Source of the DNA: Psychromonas sp. psych-6C06
GTDB lineage: Bacteria > Pseudomonadota > Gammaproteobacteria > Enterobacterales > Psychromonadaceae
Direction of reading: 5' to 3'
DNA length: 64,000 nucleotides
NCBI RefSeq assembly: GCF_002835465.1
Contig: NZ_PIZM01000012.1
Span: 1 to 64,000 of the forward strand
The notes beneath the pieces are model-generated. The model was not told where the DNA came from, made no database searches, and saw only the letters and a program-made list of their open reading frames with translations. The translations under genes and the position numbers were made by a program. Below are positions 48,044-56,200 of the stretch, one piece after another. Every line of letters starts with the position of its first letter. Position 1 is the first letter of the stretch.

Positions 48044-49378
48044 ATGCAAGTGGAACAAAATTCAAAACAATTGGTTAATTGGTTTCGTAGCTCAGCGCCT
48101 TATATTAATGCGCACCGGAACAAAACTTTTGTATTAATGTTAGGAGGGGAGGCTCTAGAGACAGATAACTTTCAGCATATTATCAATGATATTGCACTGC
48201 TGAATAGCCTCGGGGTAAAACTTGTTTTAGTACATGGTGTACGACCTCAAATTCAAAAGCAACTTGATTTACATGGCCATAAAAGTGCCTTTGAAAATGA
48301 TGTCCGTATCACTGATGAGAAAAGTTTAGCTCTCATTAAACAAGCGGTTGGTGCTGTACAAATAGAGTTACAAGCGCGTTTATCGATGGGACTTGCAAAT
48401 TCGCCAATGCAGGGGGCAAGTATTCGAACTGTAGTGGGTAATGTGGTGACTGCACAGCCGATTGGTGTTAAAGATGGCATTGATTATTGTCACGCTGGTA
48501 AAGTACGAAGGATCGATGTGGAAGGTTTAAAAACTCATCTCGATATGGGTGCTATTCCTGTTATTTCTCCATTAGGTTTTTCGGTAACTGGCGAGGTGTT
48601 TAATCTATTAGCAGAAGAAGTGGCAACACAAGTTGCTATTGCCTTACAGGCAGATAAATTGATTGGTTTTTGTTCTAATATTGGTGTGTTAGATCAATCA
48701 GGGCAACTTATTTCAGAGCTTTTACCTGAGGAGGCACAAAAGCATGTTGATGCCATTGCCTATGAAGCTGGTGAGGCACCCGGTACTTTACGTTTTTTAC
48801 GTGCTGCGATTGCCGCATGTAAAGCGGGTGTTACTCGAAGCCATCTTATTAGTTATTATCAAGAGGGGGCATTACTTAAAGAGTTATTTACACGTGACGG
48901 CAGTGGCTCTCAAATTGTAAAAGAGAGCTCTGAGCGGATTCGTACTGCAACTATTGATGATATTGGCGGATTGCTTGAGTTAATTGAGCCCCTTGAAAAG
49001 CAAGGTGTATTAGTTAAACGTTCTCGCGAGTTACTAGAAAATGAGATCCATCATTTTTTAATCGTTGAGCTCGATGGCATGGTAATTGGCTGTGCCGCGT
49101 TGTACCCCTTTAAAGATGAAAAAATGGGCGAGTTGGCCTGTTTAGTTAGTCACCCTAAATATCGACGCAGTGCGCGTGCAGATAATTTAGTTACTCATGT
49201 GGAGCGTAAAGCGCGTGAGTTAGGCTTAGAATCTATTTTTGTTTTAACCACACAAAGTATTCATTGGTTCCGTGAACGCGGTTTTGATTTTACGGATATC
49301 AATCAGTTACCAGCTGCTAAGAAAGAGATGTATAACTTGAAACGTAATTCAAAAGTGTTACTACGTAAAATCAGTTAA
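48044..49378 (+). CDS. argA: Amino-acid N-acetyltransferase (N-acetylglutamate synthase)
   Basis: First step of arginine synthesis: acetylates glutamate with acetyl-CoA. The 444 aa consist of an amino-acid-kinase-like domain (about 20-280, VLMLGGEALE and RLSMGLANSPMQGA), where arginine feedback acts in the family, and a C-terminal GNAT domain (about 295-440, LACLVSHPKYRRSARADNLV and IFVLTTQSIHWFRERGF). Similarity to E. coli ArgA is strong. AGGTAAA precedes the ATG. No full ARG box was found upstream. Confidence 0.96.
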   Translation: MQVEQNSKQLVNWFRSSAPYINAHRNKTFVLMLGGEALETDNFQHIINDIALLNSLGVKLVLVHGVRPQIQKQLDLHGHKSAFENDVRITDEKSLALIKQAVGAVQIELQARLSMGLANSPMQGASIRTVVGNVVTAQPIGVKDGIDYCHAGKVRRIDVEGLKTHLDMGAIPVISPLGFSVTGEVFNLLAEEVATQVAIALQADKLIGFCSNIGVLDQSGQLISELLPEEAQKHVDAIAYEAGEAPGTLRFLRAAIAACKAGVTRSHLISYYQEGALLKELFTRDGSGSQIVKESSERIRTATIDDIGGLLELIEPLEKQGVLVKRSRELLENEIHHFLIVELDGMVIGCAALYPFKDEKMGELACLVSHPKYRRSARADNLVTHVERKARELGLESIFVLTTQSIHWFRERGFDFTDINQLPAAKKEMYNLKRNSKVLLRKIS

Positions 49379-49398
49379 TTCAAGGAAGTTATACTATT

Positions 49399-50370
49399 AT
49401 GCGTTTAGCACATCAAGCATTAGCAACAATCCCGTTTTTCATGTTTCTTTTACTGTCTTTTTCAGTGCACAGTAAGGTGCAATATTTAACCATTGGGACA
49501 GGTGGTGTGACTGGTGTTTATTATCCAACCGGTGGTGCTATCTGCCATCTTGCTAATCAAATAACGGATGGTAATTATCATTGTGAAATTAAAAGTACGC
49601 CTGGCTCTATTTATAATATCGAAGGTATTAGAAGTGGAGAGTTAACTATTGGCGTACTGCAATCAGACTGGCAGTTCCATGCCTATGAAGGCTCTGGGCG
49701 CTATAAAGAAGTAGGGAAATTTTCTACTTTACGTTCACTATTTTCTGTTCATGCAGAACCTTTTACAGTGTTGTCTAGATCCGATTCTGATATTAGTAGC
49801 TTTGAAGACTTAAAAGGGAAAAGAGTTAATATTGGTGCACCTCGTTCTGGGCAGCGTGCCACAATGGAAATGTTGTTAAATTTATATGGCTGGGAAATAG
49901 ATGATTTTGAAACCGCTTTAGAGCTCACGCCAAGTGAACAAGCTAAAGCGCTTTGTGATGATAGAGTAGATGCCATTATTTATGTCGTTGGTCACCCCAA
50001 TAGTTCAATTAAAGAGGCATCAGGTGCTTGTCAAACTAAATTAGTTAATGTAGCCGGGGATAAAATTGATCGTATTACGGAGGAAACTAGTTATTACCAA
50101 AAAGCAGTGATTCCGGGTGGTATGTATCGTGGTAGCCCTAATGCGACTGATACATTTGGCGTTGGTGCGGTGATCACAACCACATCTGAACTTTCAGAAG
50201 AGGTCGCCTATCAATTGGTTAAGTCAATTTTTGAAAATCATGCTGAATTCATCCAATTACACCCTGCTTTTAAGTTATTAAAAAAGCATAAGATGGTGAG
50301 CAACTCAATTACAGCGCCACTCCATAAAGGTGCTGTTCGTTATTATAAAGAGGTTGGATTAATTAAATAA
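49399..50370 (+). CDS. TAXI-family TRAP transporter solute-binding protein
   Basis: A 323-aa periplasmic binding protein with a signal peptide (hydrophobic residues about 8-24, cleavage near SVHSKVQ). LTIGTGGVTGVYYPTGGAICHLANQ is the TAXI start signature, with conserved GVLQSDWQFHAYEGSG. TAXI proteins feed a fused 12/4-helix TRAP permease with substrates such as glutamate. No permease gene is next to it, so partner and ligand are unknown. AAGGAAG precedes the ATG, 20 bp after argA, so it may be read with argA. Confidence 0.93.
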   Translation: MRLAHQALATIPFFMFLLLSFSVHSKVQYLTIGTGGVTGVYYPTGGAICHLANQITDGNYHCEIKSTPGSIYNIEGIRSGELTIGVLQSDWQFHAYEGSGRYKEVGKFSTLRSLFSVHAEPFTVLSRSDSDISSFEDLKGKRVNIGAPRSGQRATMEMLLNLYGWEIDDFETALELTPSEQAKALCDDRVDAIIYVVGHPNSSIKEASGACQTKLVNVAGDKIDRITEETSYYQKAVIPGGMYRGSPNATDTFGVGAVITTTSELSEEVAYQLVKSIFENHAEFIQLHPAFKLLKKHKMVSNSITAPLHKGAVRYYKEVGLIK

Positions 50371-50371
50371 C

Positions 50372-50480
50372 CTCAACTTAGGATAAGCAAAGCGATACAG
50401 CACTGCTATTTCCCCACATTTCTGCGATAAATCAGCTTTCAATAGTCAGCTATTGCTAAGCTGATTTGCTTGAACGATGG
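50372..50480 (-). repeat. Family-2 intergenic repeat, decayed copy C
   Basis: Begins AACCTCAACTTAGGATAAGC, then AAAGCGATACAG and GCTATTTCC, which match the reverse complement of the right end of copies A and B. The alignment fades but continues through GATTTGCTTGAAC (copies: GATAATTTGCCTTGAAC). It starts at the TAXI gene stop codon. The other end is missing or too diverged to see. Confidence 0.65.
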
Positions 50481-50546
50481 AAAACTATCAGGATTTTATG
50501 GGATCAATCGTTAAATGATGAATATAGATGATAATTTCGTTTTCAT

Positions 50547-50709
50547 TATACCAATTCCGTTAATATAGTGATCAAATATTACCTAGGAAAAAGGAGTTAG
50601 TTCATGGCGAAAATTGATGTAAATGGTTGCTCCCTTTACGAAATTTTTAACGCTAAAATAGCTTTTTTAACCAGTAAGATTGATCAGTTATTTAATGGAT
50701 TTGGTATTA
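50547..50709 (-). repeat. Family-1 intergenic repeat, copy 3 (inverted)
   Basis: TATACCAATTCCGTTAATAT...TTTAATGGATTTGGTATTA, about 163 bp. The middle GATGTAAATGGTTGCTCCC followed by TTTACGAAA is nearly identical to copy 2. Orientation equals copy 2 and is opposite to copies 1 and 4. Confidence 0.85.
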
Positions 50710-50732
50710 GTGTTTTTTATAGGTGCTAAATT

Positions 50733-50772
50733 AAAAAGGCCTATTTACCCATTAGGTAAATAGACCTTTTTA
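50733..50772 (-). terminator. Terminator of fur (bidirectional shape)
   Basis: AAAAAGGCCTATTTACC-catta-GGTAAATAGACCTTTTT: long stem with one mismatch and T-runs in both directions; it ends 12 bp from the fur stop. Confidence 0.9.
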
Positions 50773-50783
50773 AAGATGTTGAA

Positions 50784-51209
50784 TTACTTATGATTGCATT
50801 TTCCATCTACGGGCTCGCCATAGAGATATAAACTATGGTTAGTTAACTTGATACCATATTTTGCGGCAATCAGCTTTTGTTGCTCTTCGATTAAGTCATC
50901 GTTAAACTCGATCACTTCACCACATTTTAAACAGACAAGGTGGTCATGATGCTCTTGGTGTGTCAGCTCAAAAACTGATTTTCCGCCTTCAAAGTGGTGG
51001 CGAGTGACTATTCCCGCATCATCAAATTGATTCAAAACACGATATACCGTTGCTACACCAACCTCATCGCCTTGTTCAAGCAGTTTTTTATATAAATCTT
51101 CAGCACTTAAATGTTGGTTCTCAGGCTGTTGTAATAAACGTAAGATTTTTAGACGTGGAGAAGTTACTTTTAAACCCGCTTCTTTTAACGCTATATTTTC
51201 TAAAGACAT
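50784..51209 (-). CDS. fur: Ferric uptake regulator Fur
   Basis: A 141-aa iron-responsive repressor. The N-terminal winged helix contains VTSPRLKILRLL and the recognition segment VGVATVYRVLNQFDDAGIV. The metal region has HHDHLVCLKCGEV with the first Cys pair; only one Cys remains near the C-terminus (GKCNHK), so the structural zinc is probably held by fewer Cys than in E. coli. TAAGGA precedes the ATG. fldA is directly upstream on the same strand, as in E. coli. Confidence 0.97.
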   Translation of the reverse strand: MSLENIALKEAGLKVTSPRLKILRLLQQPENQHLSAEDLYKKLLEQGDEVGVATVYRVLNQFDDAGIVTRHHFEGGKSVFELTHQEHHDHLVCLKCGEVIEFNDDLIEEQQKLIAAKYGIKLTNHSLYLYGEPVDGKCNHK

Positions 51210-51232
51210 AATCGTGTTCCTTACAACAATAA

Positions 51233-51760
51233 TTAATCGCTCAGTTCAGCGAGGCACATTTCATCAAAAATCTGCTTAGACCACGTTTTAACACGCGTCG
51301 CAGTCAGTTCTGGTTGGCGATCTTCATCGATGCCTAAACCAATAAAGTGATTATCATCAACAAGTGCTTTAGAAGCTTCAAAATCGTAACCTTCGGTTGG
51401 CCAGTTGCCAACAATAATCGCCCCTTTACTTTCAACGATATCACCTAGTTGGCCCATCGCATCAAGGAAGTATTCAGCGTAATCTTCTTGATCACCACAA
51501 CCAAAGATAGCAACTAATTTTTCGTTAAAGTCGATATCCTCTAAATCCGGGAAAAAGTCATCCCAATCACACTGTGCTTCACCGTAGTACCAAGTTGGGA
51601 TGCCAAATAATAACAAGCTAAATTCAGCGATCTCTTCTTTACTACTTTTCGCGATATCTTTCACTTCAACGAGGTTTTTACCTAGCTCTTTTTGGATCAT
51701 TTTAGCAACAGCTTCTGTATTACCTGTGTCGCTACCAAAGAAAATGCCAACGCTTGCCAT
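51233..51760 (-). CDS. fldA: Flavodoxin FldA
   Basis: A 175-aa FMN electron carrier that supplies reducing power to radical and reductive enzymes and can replace ferredoxin when iron is low. The FMN phosphate loop is FFGSDTGNTEAVA at residues 7-19; TWYYGEAQCDWDDF holds the aromatic contact. The acidic composition is typical of long-chain flavodoxins. Only 23 bp separate it from fur, so co-transcription is likely. Confidence 0.96.
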   Translation of the reverse strand: MASVGIFFGSDTGNTEAVAKMIQKELGKNLVEVKDIAKSSKEEIAEFSLLLFGIPTWYYGEAQCDWDDFFPDLEDIDFNEKLVAIFGCGDQEDYAEYFLDAMGQLGDIVESKGAIIVGNWPTEGYDFEASKALVDDNHFIGLGIDEDRQPELTATRVKTWSKQIFDEMCLAELSD

Positions 51761-51775
51761 ATATTATTACCTTTG

Positions 51776-52048
51776 TTAATTGTTAATCTGTGCATGCAGT
51801 AACTGCGTAATCAGTTCGCTGCGATTTATATTCTGCTCTTTTGAAAGCTTATTAAGCAAACTAAATAGTTCGCTGTCTACTTTTAACTCAATACGCTTTA
51901 AACCTTTTTGCTTATCACGCTGCACCTGTTTCTGCTTATTAATTTTAAGCTGTACTTTGCGAGAGTGCGGATTGCTTTTAGGCCTACCTGGACGTACTTC
52001 GTCAGCAAAAAGATCGTGGGTAATACGATCGAATGATTCTTTTGCCAT
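51776..52048 (-). CDS. ybfE: LexA-regulated YbfE family protein
   Basis: A 90-aa basic protein with a C-terminal ribbon-helix-helix (LKRIELKVDSELFSLLNKLS, NRSELITQLL) and an N-terminal RPGRPKSNPHSR segment, all as in E. coli YbfE. Probably a small DNA-binding protein. It is 15 bp upstream of fldA on the same strand, the order known in enterobacteria. AGGTAG precedes the ATG. No LexA box was seen here. Confidence 0.9.
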   Translation of the reverse strand: MAKESFDRITHDLFADEVRPGRPKSNPHSRKVQLKINKQKQVQRDKQKGLKRIELKVDSELFSLLNKLSKEQNINRSELITQLLHAQINN

Positions 52049-52132
52049 TTTTCTACCTAAAAATTTGCGATTAGTTATTTACATAAAAAGATCTAAAGTT
52101 GCGCTTTATTATCGTTAATCTCTTTCTTATAT

Positions 52133-52345
52133 TTAACTAGATGCCCAAACAATTTCAACGATTGCTTTAAAAATAAAACCGACACAACCAAAAAACAAAA
52201 CGGCCCACACAATATGACGTCCAAATTTTGGAACATTACTGCGTTTTAATACGTCCTGTACAGAGAGCCCCATTAATAAAAACAGGAAAAGATAAAAACC
52301 GTACAAGCCAAGGGTCTCAATTTGTTCAGTATATTGTTGTAACAT
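52133..52345 (-). CDS. DUF2788 small membrane protein
   Basis: A 70-aa protein with two predicted membrane helices (about 14-30 and 45-64). It matches the DUF2788 proteins found between ybfF and ybfE in Vibrio and Shewanella. Function unknown. Start ATG 52345 is chosen; an in-frame TTG lies two codons upstream. Confidence 0.8.
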   Translation of the reverse strand: MLQQYTEQIETLGLYGFYLFLFLLMGLSVQDVLKRSNVPKFGRHIVWAVLFFGCVGFIFKAIVEIVWASS

Positions 52346-52392
52346 GTTCAAGGCTTCATTTTAAAGAGGGGAATATAACATATTAATTTACA

Positions 52393-53199
52393 TTAGTGCG
52401 CGTCAATATCTGCTCTTTCTTGAAAAAATTGCATCACTAAACGATTAAATGTCTTTGCTTTTTCTGCATGTAACCAGTGACCTGTATTAGCTATAATCTT
52501 AGGTTGTGCATTAGGAAACTGTTGCATAATCGTTTTTTGATGCTCGGGTAAGATATAGTCGGAGTTACCACCTTTAATAAATAACGTAGGGGCATTAAAA
52601 ACACTTTTTTCGTAGGGCCAATTTCGAATGTGTTGATAGTTATTCGCAAGCGCGGTTAGATGAAAAACAAAGTGAAAGTGTTGCTCTTTTTTGTGCAATG
52701 ACTTCAATAAAAACTGTCTTATTTCAGGGCTGTCAATATATCGTGACAGTTGTTCATTTGCCTGCATTCTATTTTTAATCTTTTTAACATCAAGCAATAA
52801 TAGACCATTAAACACTTCACTGTGTTTATCGGCATAGTTAACTGGTGCGATATCCGCCACAACAAGGCGCTTAACTCGCTCGGGATGAGTTAACGCACAA
52901 CCCATTGCAATTTTCCCACCCATCGAGTGCCCAATAATAGAAAACGTCTGTACTTCGAGGTGATCCGCCAAGGCAAAAATGTCGGCGACCATTTCTGGAT
53001 AGGTCATACTTTCACTTTGCGGACTTTTTCCATGGTTACGCACATCAATTAATACAATATGAGCGTATGCTTGTAACTCTGTGGCTAAGGTTGAGAGGTT
53101 CGACAAACTACCAAATAAACCATGGATTAAAAAAATAATCTCATTTTTATTATCTGCATCAATGTCAAAGGCCTGTTTTATTTGGTAATTAAGTAGCAT
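52393..53199 (-). CDS. ybfF: Alpha/beta-hydrolase (YbfF-like esterase)
   Basis: A 268-aa alpha/beta-hydrolase. Oxyanion motif LIHGLFGSLSN, nucleophile Ser in IIGHSMGGK, and the acid and base in the C-terminal part (GGNSDYI and NTGHWLHAE) are visible. E. coli YbfF is an acyl-CoA and ester hydrolase of uncertain natural role. It sits divergently from seqA, as in E. coli. Confidence 0.92.
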   Translation of the reverse strand: MLLNYQIKQAFDIDADNKNEIIFLIHGLFGSLSNLSTLATELQAYAHIVLIDVRNHGKSPQSESMTYPEMVADIFALADHLEVQTFSIIGHSMGGKIAMGCALTHPERVKRLVVADIAPVNYADKHSEVFNGLLLLDVKKIKNRMQANEQLSRYIDSPEIRQFLLKSLHKKEQHFHFVFHLTALANNYQHIRNWPYEKSVFNAPTLFIKGGNSDYILPEHQKTIMQQFPNAQPKIIANTGHWLHAEKAKTFNRLVMQFFQERADIDAH

Positions 53200-53342
53200 A
53201 AGATATCATTTTAAGTGAAAATAAAGTCAGATTAACTAAGTGGTTGGATATTAACATATATGCAACATTTTAACGTCATTTTTTAAACTATCTGGGAGAT
53301 AGATAAGTTAAAAAATGATAAATCGTAGCAAGTGGTGAAGTA

Positions 53343-53993
53343 ATGAAGCAAATTGATATTGAAGATGATCTATACAAATTTATTTTGAATAATATACAGG
53401 CGTTTGGTGAAACGCCTTCGCAAATTTTACGTCGACTATTGAATTTACCCCCACAAATATCAGCACAAAAAACTCCTGTTTCTGACACTCCGGCTCTGGT
53501 CGAAGAAGAAAAAATAATCGTTGAAACAGCGATCGAAGAAGATTTGGTAAAGGCTTCACCTGAACCTGCGCCCGCTGAAAAGTCTGGCGCACATAGTTTT
53601 GCTGGCGCGTCTCTACCGGAAGCTTTTTCCCATGGTATTGAAGCACTGTTTAAAAGTGAAACGTTTCAAAAAGAGCCTGTAATAACTAATAAATTTAAAA
53701 TGATGCTAACTACTATGTATTACGAAAATAGAAGCGCATTTATTGAGGCCGCTAAAGTGGCCAAAGGTCGATCTCGAGATTACCTTGGGGAAAACCTGGA
53801 ACAGTTATTAGCTTCCGACAATAAAGAAGAAGTGGATCTATTAATTGCCAGTAAGCCACGTGATATTCCCTACACCCCTTTTTGGGTGGTAACCAATGCC
53901 AATACTGGGCGTAAACGTATTATTCTGACTCAGGTAATGGCTTATATGGGCTATCCTCACCACCTTATTGAACGCATCAAAGAAGAGATTTAA
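53343..53993 (+). CDS. seqA: Replication sequestration protein SeqA
   Basis: Binds hemimethylated GATC sites and delays re-initiation at oriC. The N-terminal oligomerisation domain MKQIDIEDDLYKFI and ETPSQILRRLL (1-35) is followed by a variable linker (about 40-110) and a C-terminal DNA-binding domain with GRSRDYLGENLEQL, IPYTPFWVVTNANTGRK and the end LIERIKEEI. At 216 aa it is longer than E. coli SeqA (181) because of the linker. It implies that this organism has Dam methylation. Upstream of pgm, as in E. coli. Confidence 0.96.
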   Translation: MKQIDIEDDLYKFILNNIQAFGETPSQILRRLLNLPPQISAQKTPVSDTPALVEEEKIIVETAIEEDLVKASPEPAPAEKSGAHSFAGASLPEAFSHGIEALFKSETFQKEPVITNKFKMMLTTMYYENRSAFIEAAKVAKGRSRDYLGENLEQLLASDNKEEVDLLIASKPRDIPYTPFWVVTNANTGRKRIILTQVMAYMGYPHHLIERIKEEI

Positions 53994-54029
53994 AGTCGCT
54001 GGTTGCGCAGAGTGAACTGAAACAAATAG

Positions 54030-54068
54030 AGAAAGGTAAATTCAGCTTTACACTTCGTTTACCTTTCT
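54030..54068 (+). terminator. Hairpin after seqA, possible weak terminator
   Basis: AGAAAGGTAAA pairs with TTTACCTTTCT over a 17-base loop, 37 bp past the seqA stop. No T-run follows, so it may be an attenuator or Rho-dependent end. Confidence 0.4.
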
Positions 54069-54198
54069 AGCGCTACTTTCGAATTAAAAAATAATTATAC
54101 TGGTTATTACAGGTTGTGATAACGCATTCATTTAAAGCAGTGCTTATTGTGAGTACTACCTAAAGTTACAATTATCATATCAAAGGAAGTTTTAATTT

Positions 54199-55851
54199 AT
54201 GGCAATTCATGAACGTGCAGGACAAACAGCAATCGCTAGCGATTTGGTCGATATTCCTAAGTTAGTTTCTGCTTATTATATTAACCTCCCGGATGTAACC
54301 GTGCCAAGTGAGCAGGTTGCGTTCGGTACTTCGGGACACCGTGGGTGTTCTTTTAACAATGCTTTTACTGAGTTGCATATTTTAGCAATTAGCCAAGCAC
54401 TTGCGGAGTATCGTAAGGAGCAAGGTTATACAGGCCCAATGTTTATCGGTAAGGATACTCATGCACTTTCAGAGCCTGCATTTGCTTCTGCAGTACAAGT
54501 ATTAGTTGCCAATGGTATTAAAGTGATTGTTCAGGCGGGAGGCGGTTATACACCCACCCCTGTTATTTCACACGCTATCTTGCAATACAATGAAGCAAAT
54601 CCTGATAATTTAGCTGATGGTATTGTGATCACGCCATCACATAATCCCCCAGAAGATGGTGGTTTCAAATATAACCCACCAAATGGCGGGCCTGCTGATA
54701 GTGACGTTACTAAAATCATTCAAGATCGTGCTAACGAAATCCTTAATGATAACTATGATGATATTTTACAAGATGACTTTAGCGAAGCGATGCAGTCGGA
54801 TCTAGTTGAAGAGTATGATTATATTCAACCTTATGTTGACGATTTAAAAAATGTTTTAAATGTTGAAGCAATTGCTAAAGCGGGTATTAAAATCGGTGTT
54901 GATACATTAGGCGGCTCAGGTGTTGCCTATTGGCCCGTTATTGCAAAAACCTACGGGCTAGATATTGAAGTAGTAAATGATAAGGTGGATCCGACTTTCT
55001 CATTTATGACGCTTGATAAAGATGGAAAAATCCGCATGGATTGTTCATCTCCTTACGCTATGGCTGGTCTGATTAAGTTAAAAGATCAATTCGATGTTGC
55101 TATCGCCAATGATCCAGATTATGACCGACATGGCATTGTGACTAAAAGCTCTGGTTTATTAAATCCAAATCACTATTTAGCGGTGGCGATTAGTTACCTT
55201 TTCACCAATCGTCCTGACTGGCCTGCGACAGCTAAAGTAGGTAAAACATTAGTTTCTAGCTCGATGATTGACCGTGTTGTTGGCCAATTAGGTCGTGAAA
55301 TGTCTGAAGTGCCTGTTGGCTTTAAATGGTTTGTAGATGGATTGTTTGATGGATCATTTGGCTTTGGTGGTGAAGAAAGTGCGGGAGCATCCTTCCTACG
55401 TAAAGATGGACGTGTTTGGAGTACCGATAAAGATGGCATCATTTTAGCGTTGTTAGCAGCTGAAATTATTGCCGTAACAGGTAAAGATCCTGGTGAGCAC
55501 TATGCTGAGTTTGCTGAAAAATTTGGTGCGCCAGTTTATACACGCTTCGATGCGCCAGCATCACCAGAGCAAAAAGCGGTGTTAGCAAATTTAAGTCCTG
55601 AGATGGTTGAAGCGGAAACATTAGCAGGTGAGAAAATTCTAGAGAAGCTTACTCACGCGTCGGGTAATGGTGCTGCTATTGGAGGCCTCAAGGTGACCAC
55701 TGAAAATGGTTGGTTTGCTGCCCGTCCGTCTGGCACAGAAAACATTTATAAGATCTACTCTGAATCCTTCATTGGCGAAGAACATATCGCTAAAATACAA
55801 GAAGAAGCTCAGCAGATCGTTGCCTCCGCTTTTTCAAAGGCGGGTTTGTAA
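54199..55851 (+). CDS. pgm: Phosphoglucomutase (alpha-D-glucose)
   Basis: Interconverts glucose 1-phosphate and glucose 6-phosphate, linking glycogen breakdown to glycolysis and sugar nucleotide synthesis. 550 aa; phospho-Ser in [12 protein letters not shown], metal loop NDPDYDRHG, sugar loop [11 protein letters not shown], phosphate loop [12 protein letters not shown]. Strong resemblance to E. coli Pgm. AAGGAAG precedes the ATG. Confidence 0.97.
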   Translation: MAIHERAGQTAIASDLVDIPKLVSAYYINLPDVTVPSEQVAFGTSGHRGCSFNNAFTELHILAISQALAEYRKEQGYTGPMFIGKDTHALSEPAFASAVQVLVANGIKVIVQAGGGYTPTPVISHAILQYNEANPDNLADGIVITPSHNPPEDGGFKYNPPNGGPADSDVTKIIQDRANEILNDNYDDILQDDFSEAMQSDLVEEYDYIQPYVDDLKNVLNVEAIAKAGIKIGVDTLGGSGVAYWPVIAKTYGLDIEVVNDKVDPTFSFMTLDKDGKIRMDCSSPYAMAGLIKLKDQFDVAIANDPDYDRHGIVTKSSGLLNPNHYLAVAISYLFTNRPDWPATAKVGKTLVSSSMIDRVVGQLGREMSEVPVGFKWFVDGLFDGSFGFGGEESAGASFLRKDGRVWSTDKDGIILALLAAEIIAVTGKDPGEHYAEFAEKFGAPVYTRFDAPASPEQKAVLANLSPEMVEAETLAGEKILEKLTHASGNGAAIGGLKVTTENGWFAARPSGTENIYKIYSESFIGEEHIAKIQEEAQQIVASAFSKAGL

Positions 55852-55889
55852 ACACTTACACCGTTGATGTCTATCCCTGCTAATACCAC

Positions 55890-55942
55890 TAAGCGAATTT
55901 TCATCCTTTTTTAGGCGATGACAATTCGCTTTTTTGCTTTTA
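55890..55942 (+). terminator. Terminator of pgm
   Basis: AAGCGAATT pairs with AATTCGCTT and, inside, TCATC with GATGA, followed by TTTTTGCTTTT. The next 258 bp before glgP are AT-rich with no other feature recognised. Confidence 0.85.
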
Positions 55943-56200
55943 AGCAATGGCAAATACAAAAAGGGGGCGTAGGAGTTGGGAGGGTGACTAAAAATTAGTA
56001 GCTAGTAATCTAGTAATTGTTGTAAATCAATTGCTTTAAAGGGGGATGACTAATTAGTGGTAAATTAATCATGTTTATATTAACTATGTCACTAAAATTT
56101 AATTAAAACAAACTATTATCAGTAGCTTGAATCTTAACGCGTATATTATCGATATTAATTTTATTGGTTCAAATTTTCATTATTTAAATATGGGTGTCAC

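Noticed and set aside
56041-56200. A regulatory RNA or extra gene before glgP
   Set aside because: Only AT-rich sequence with no stable stem or coding pattern was seen.
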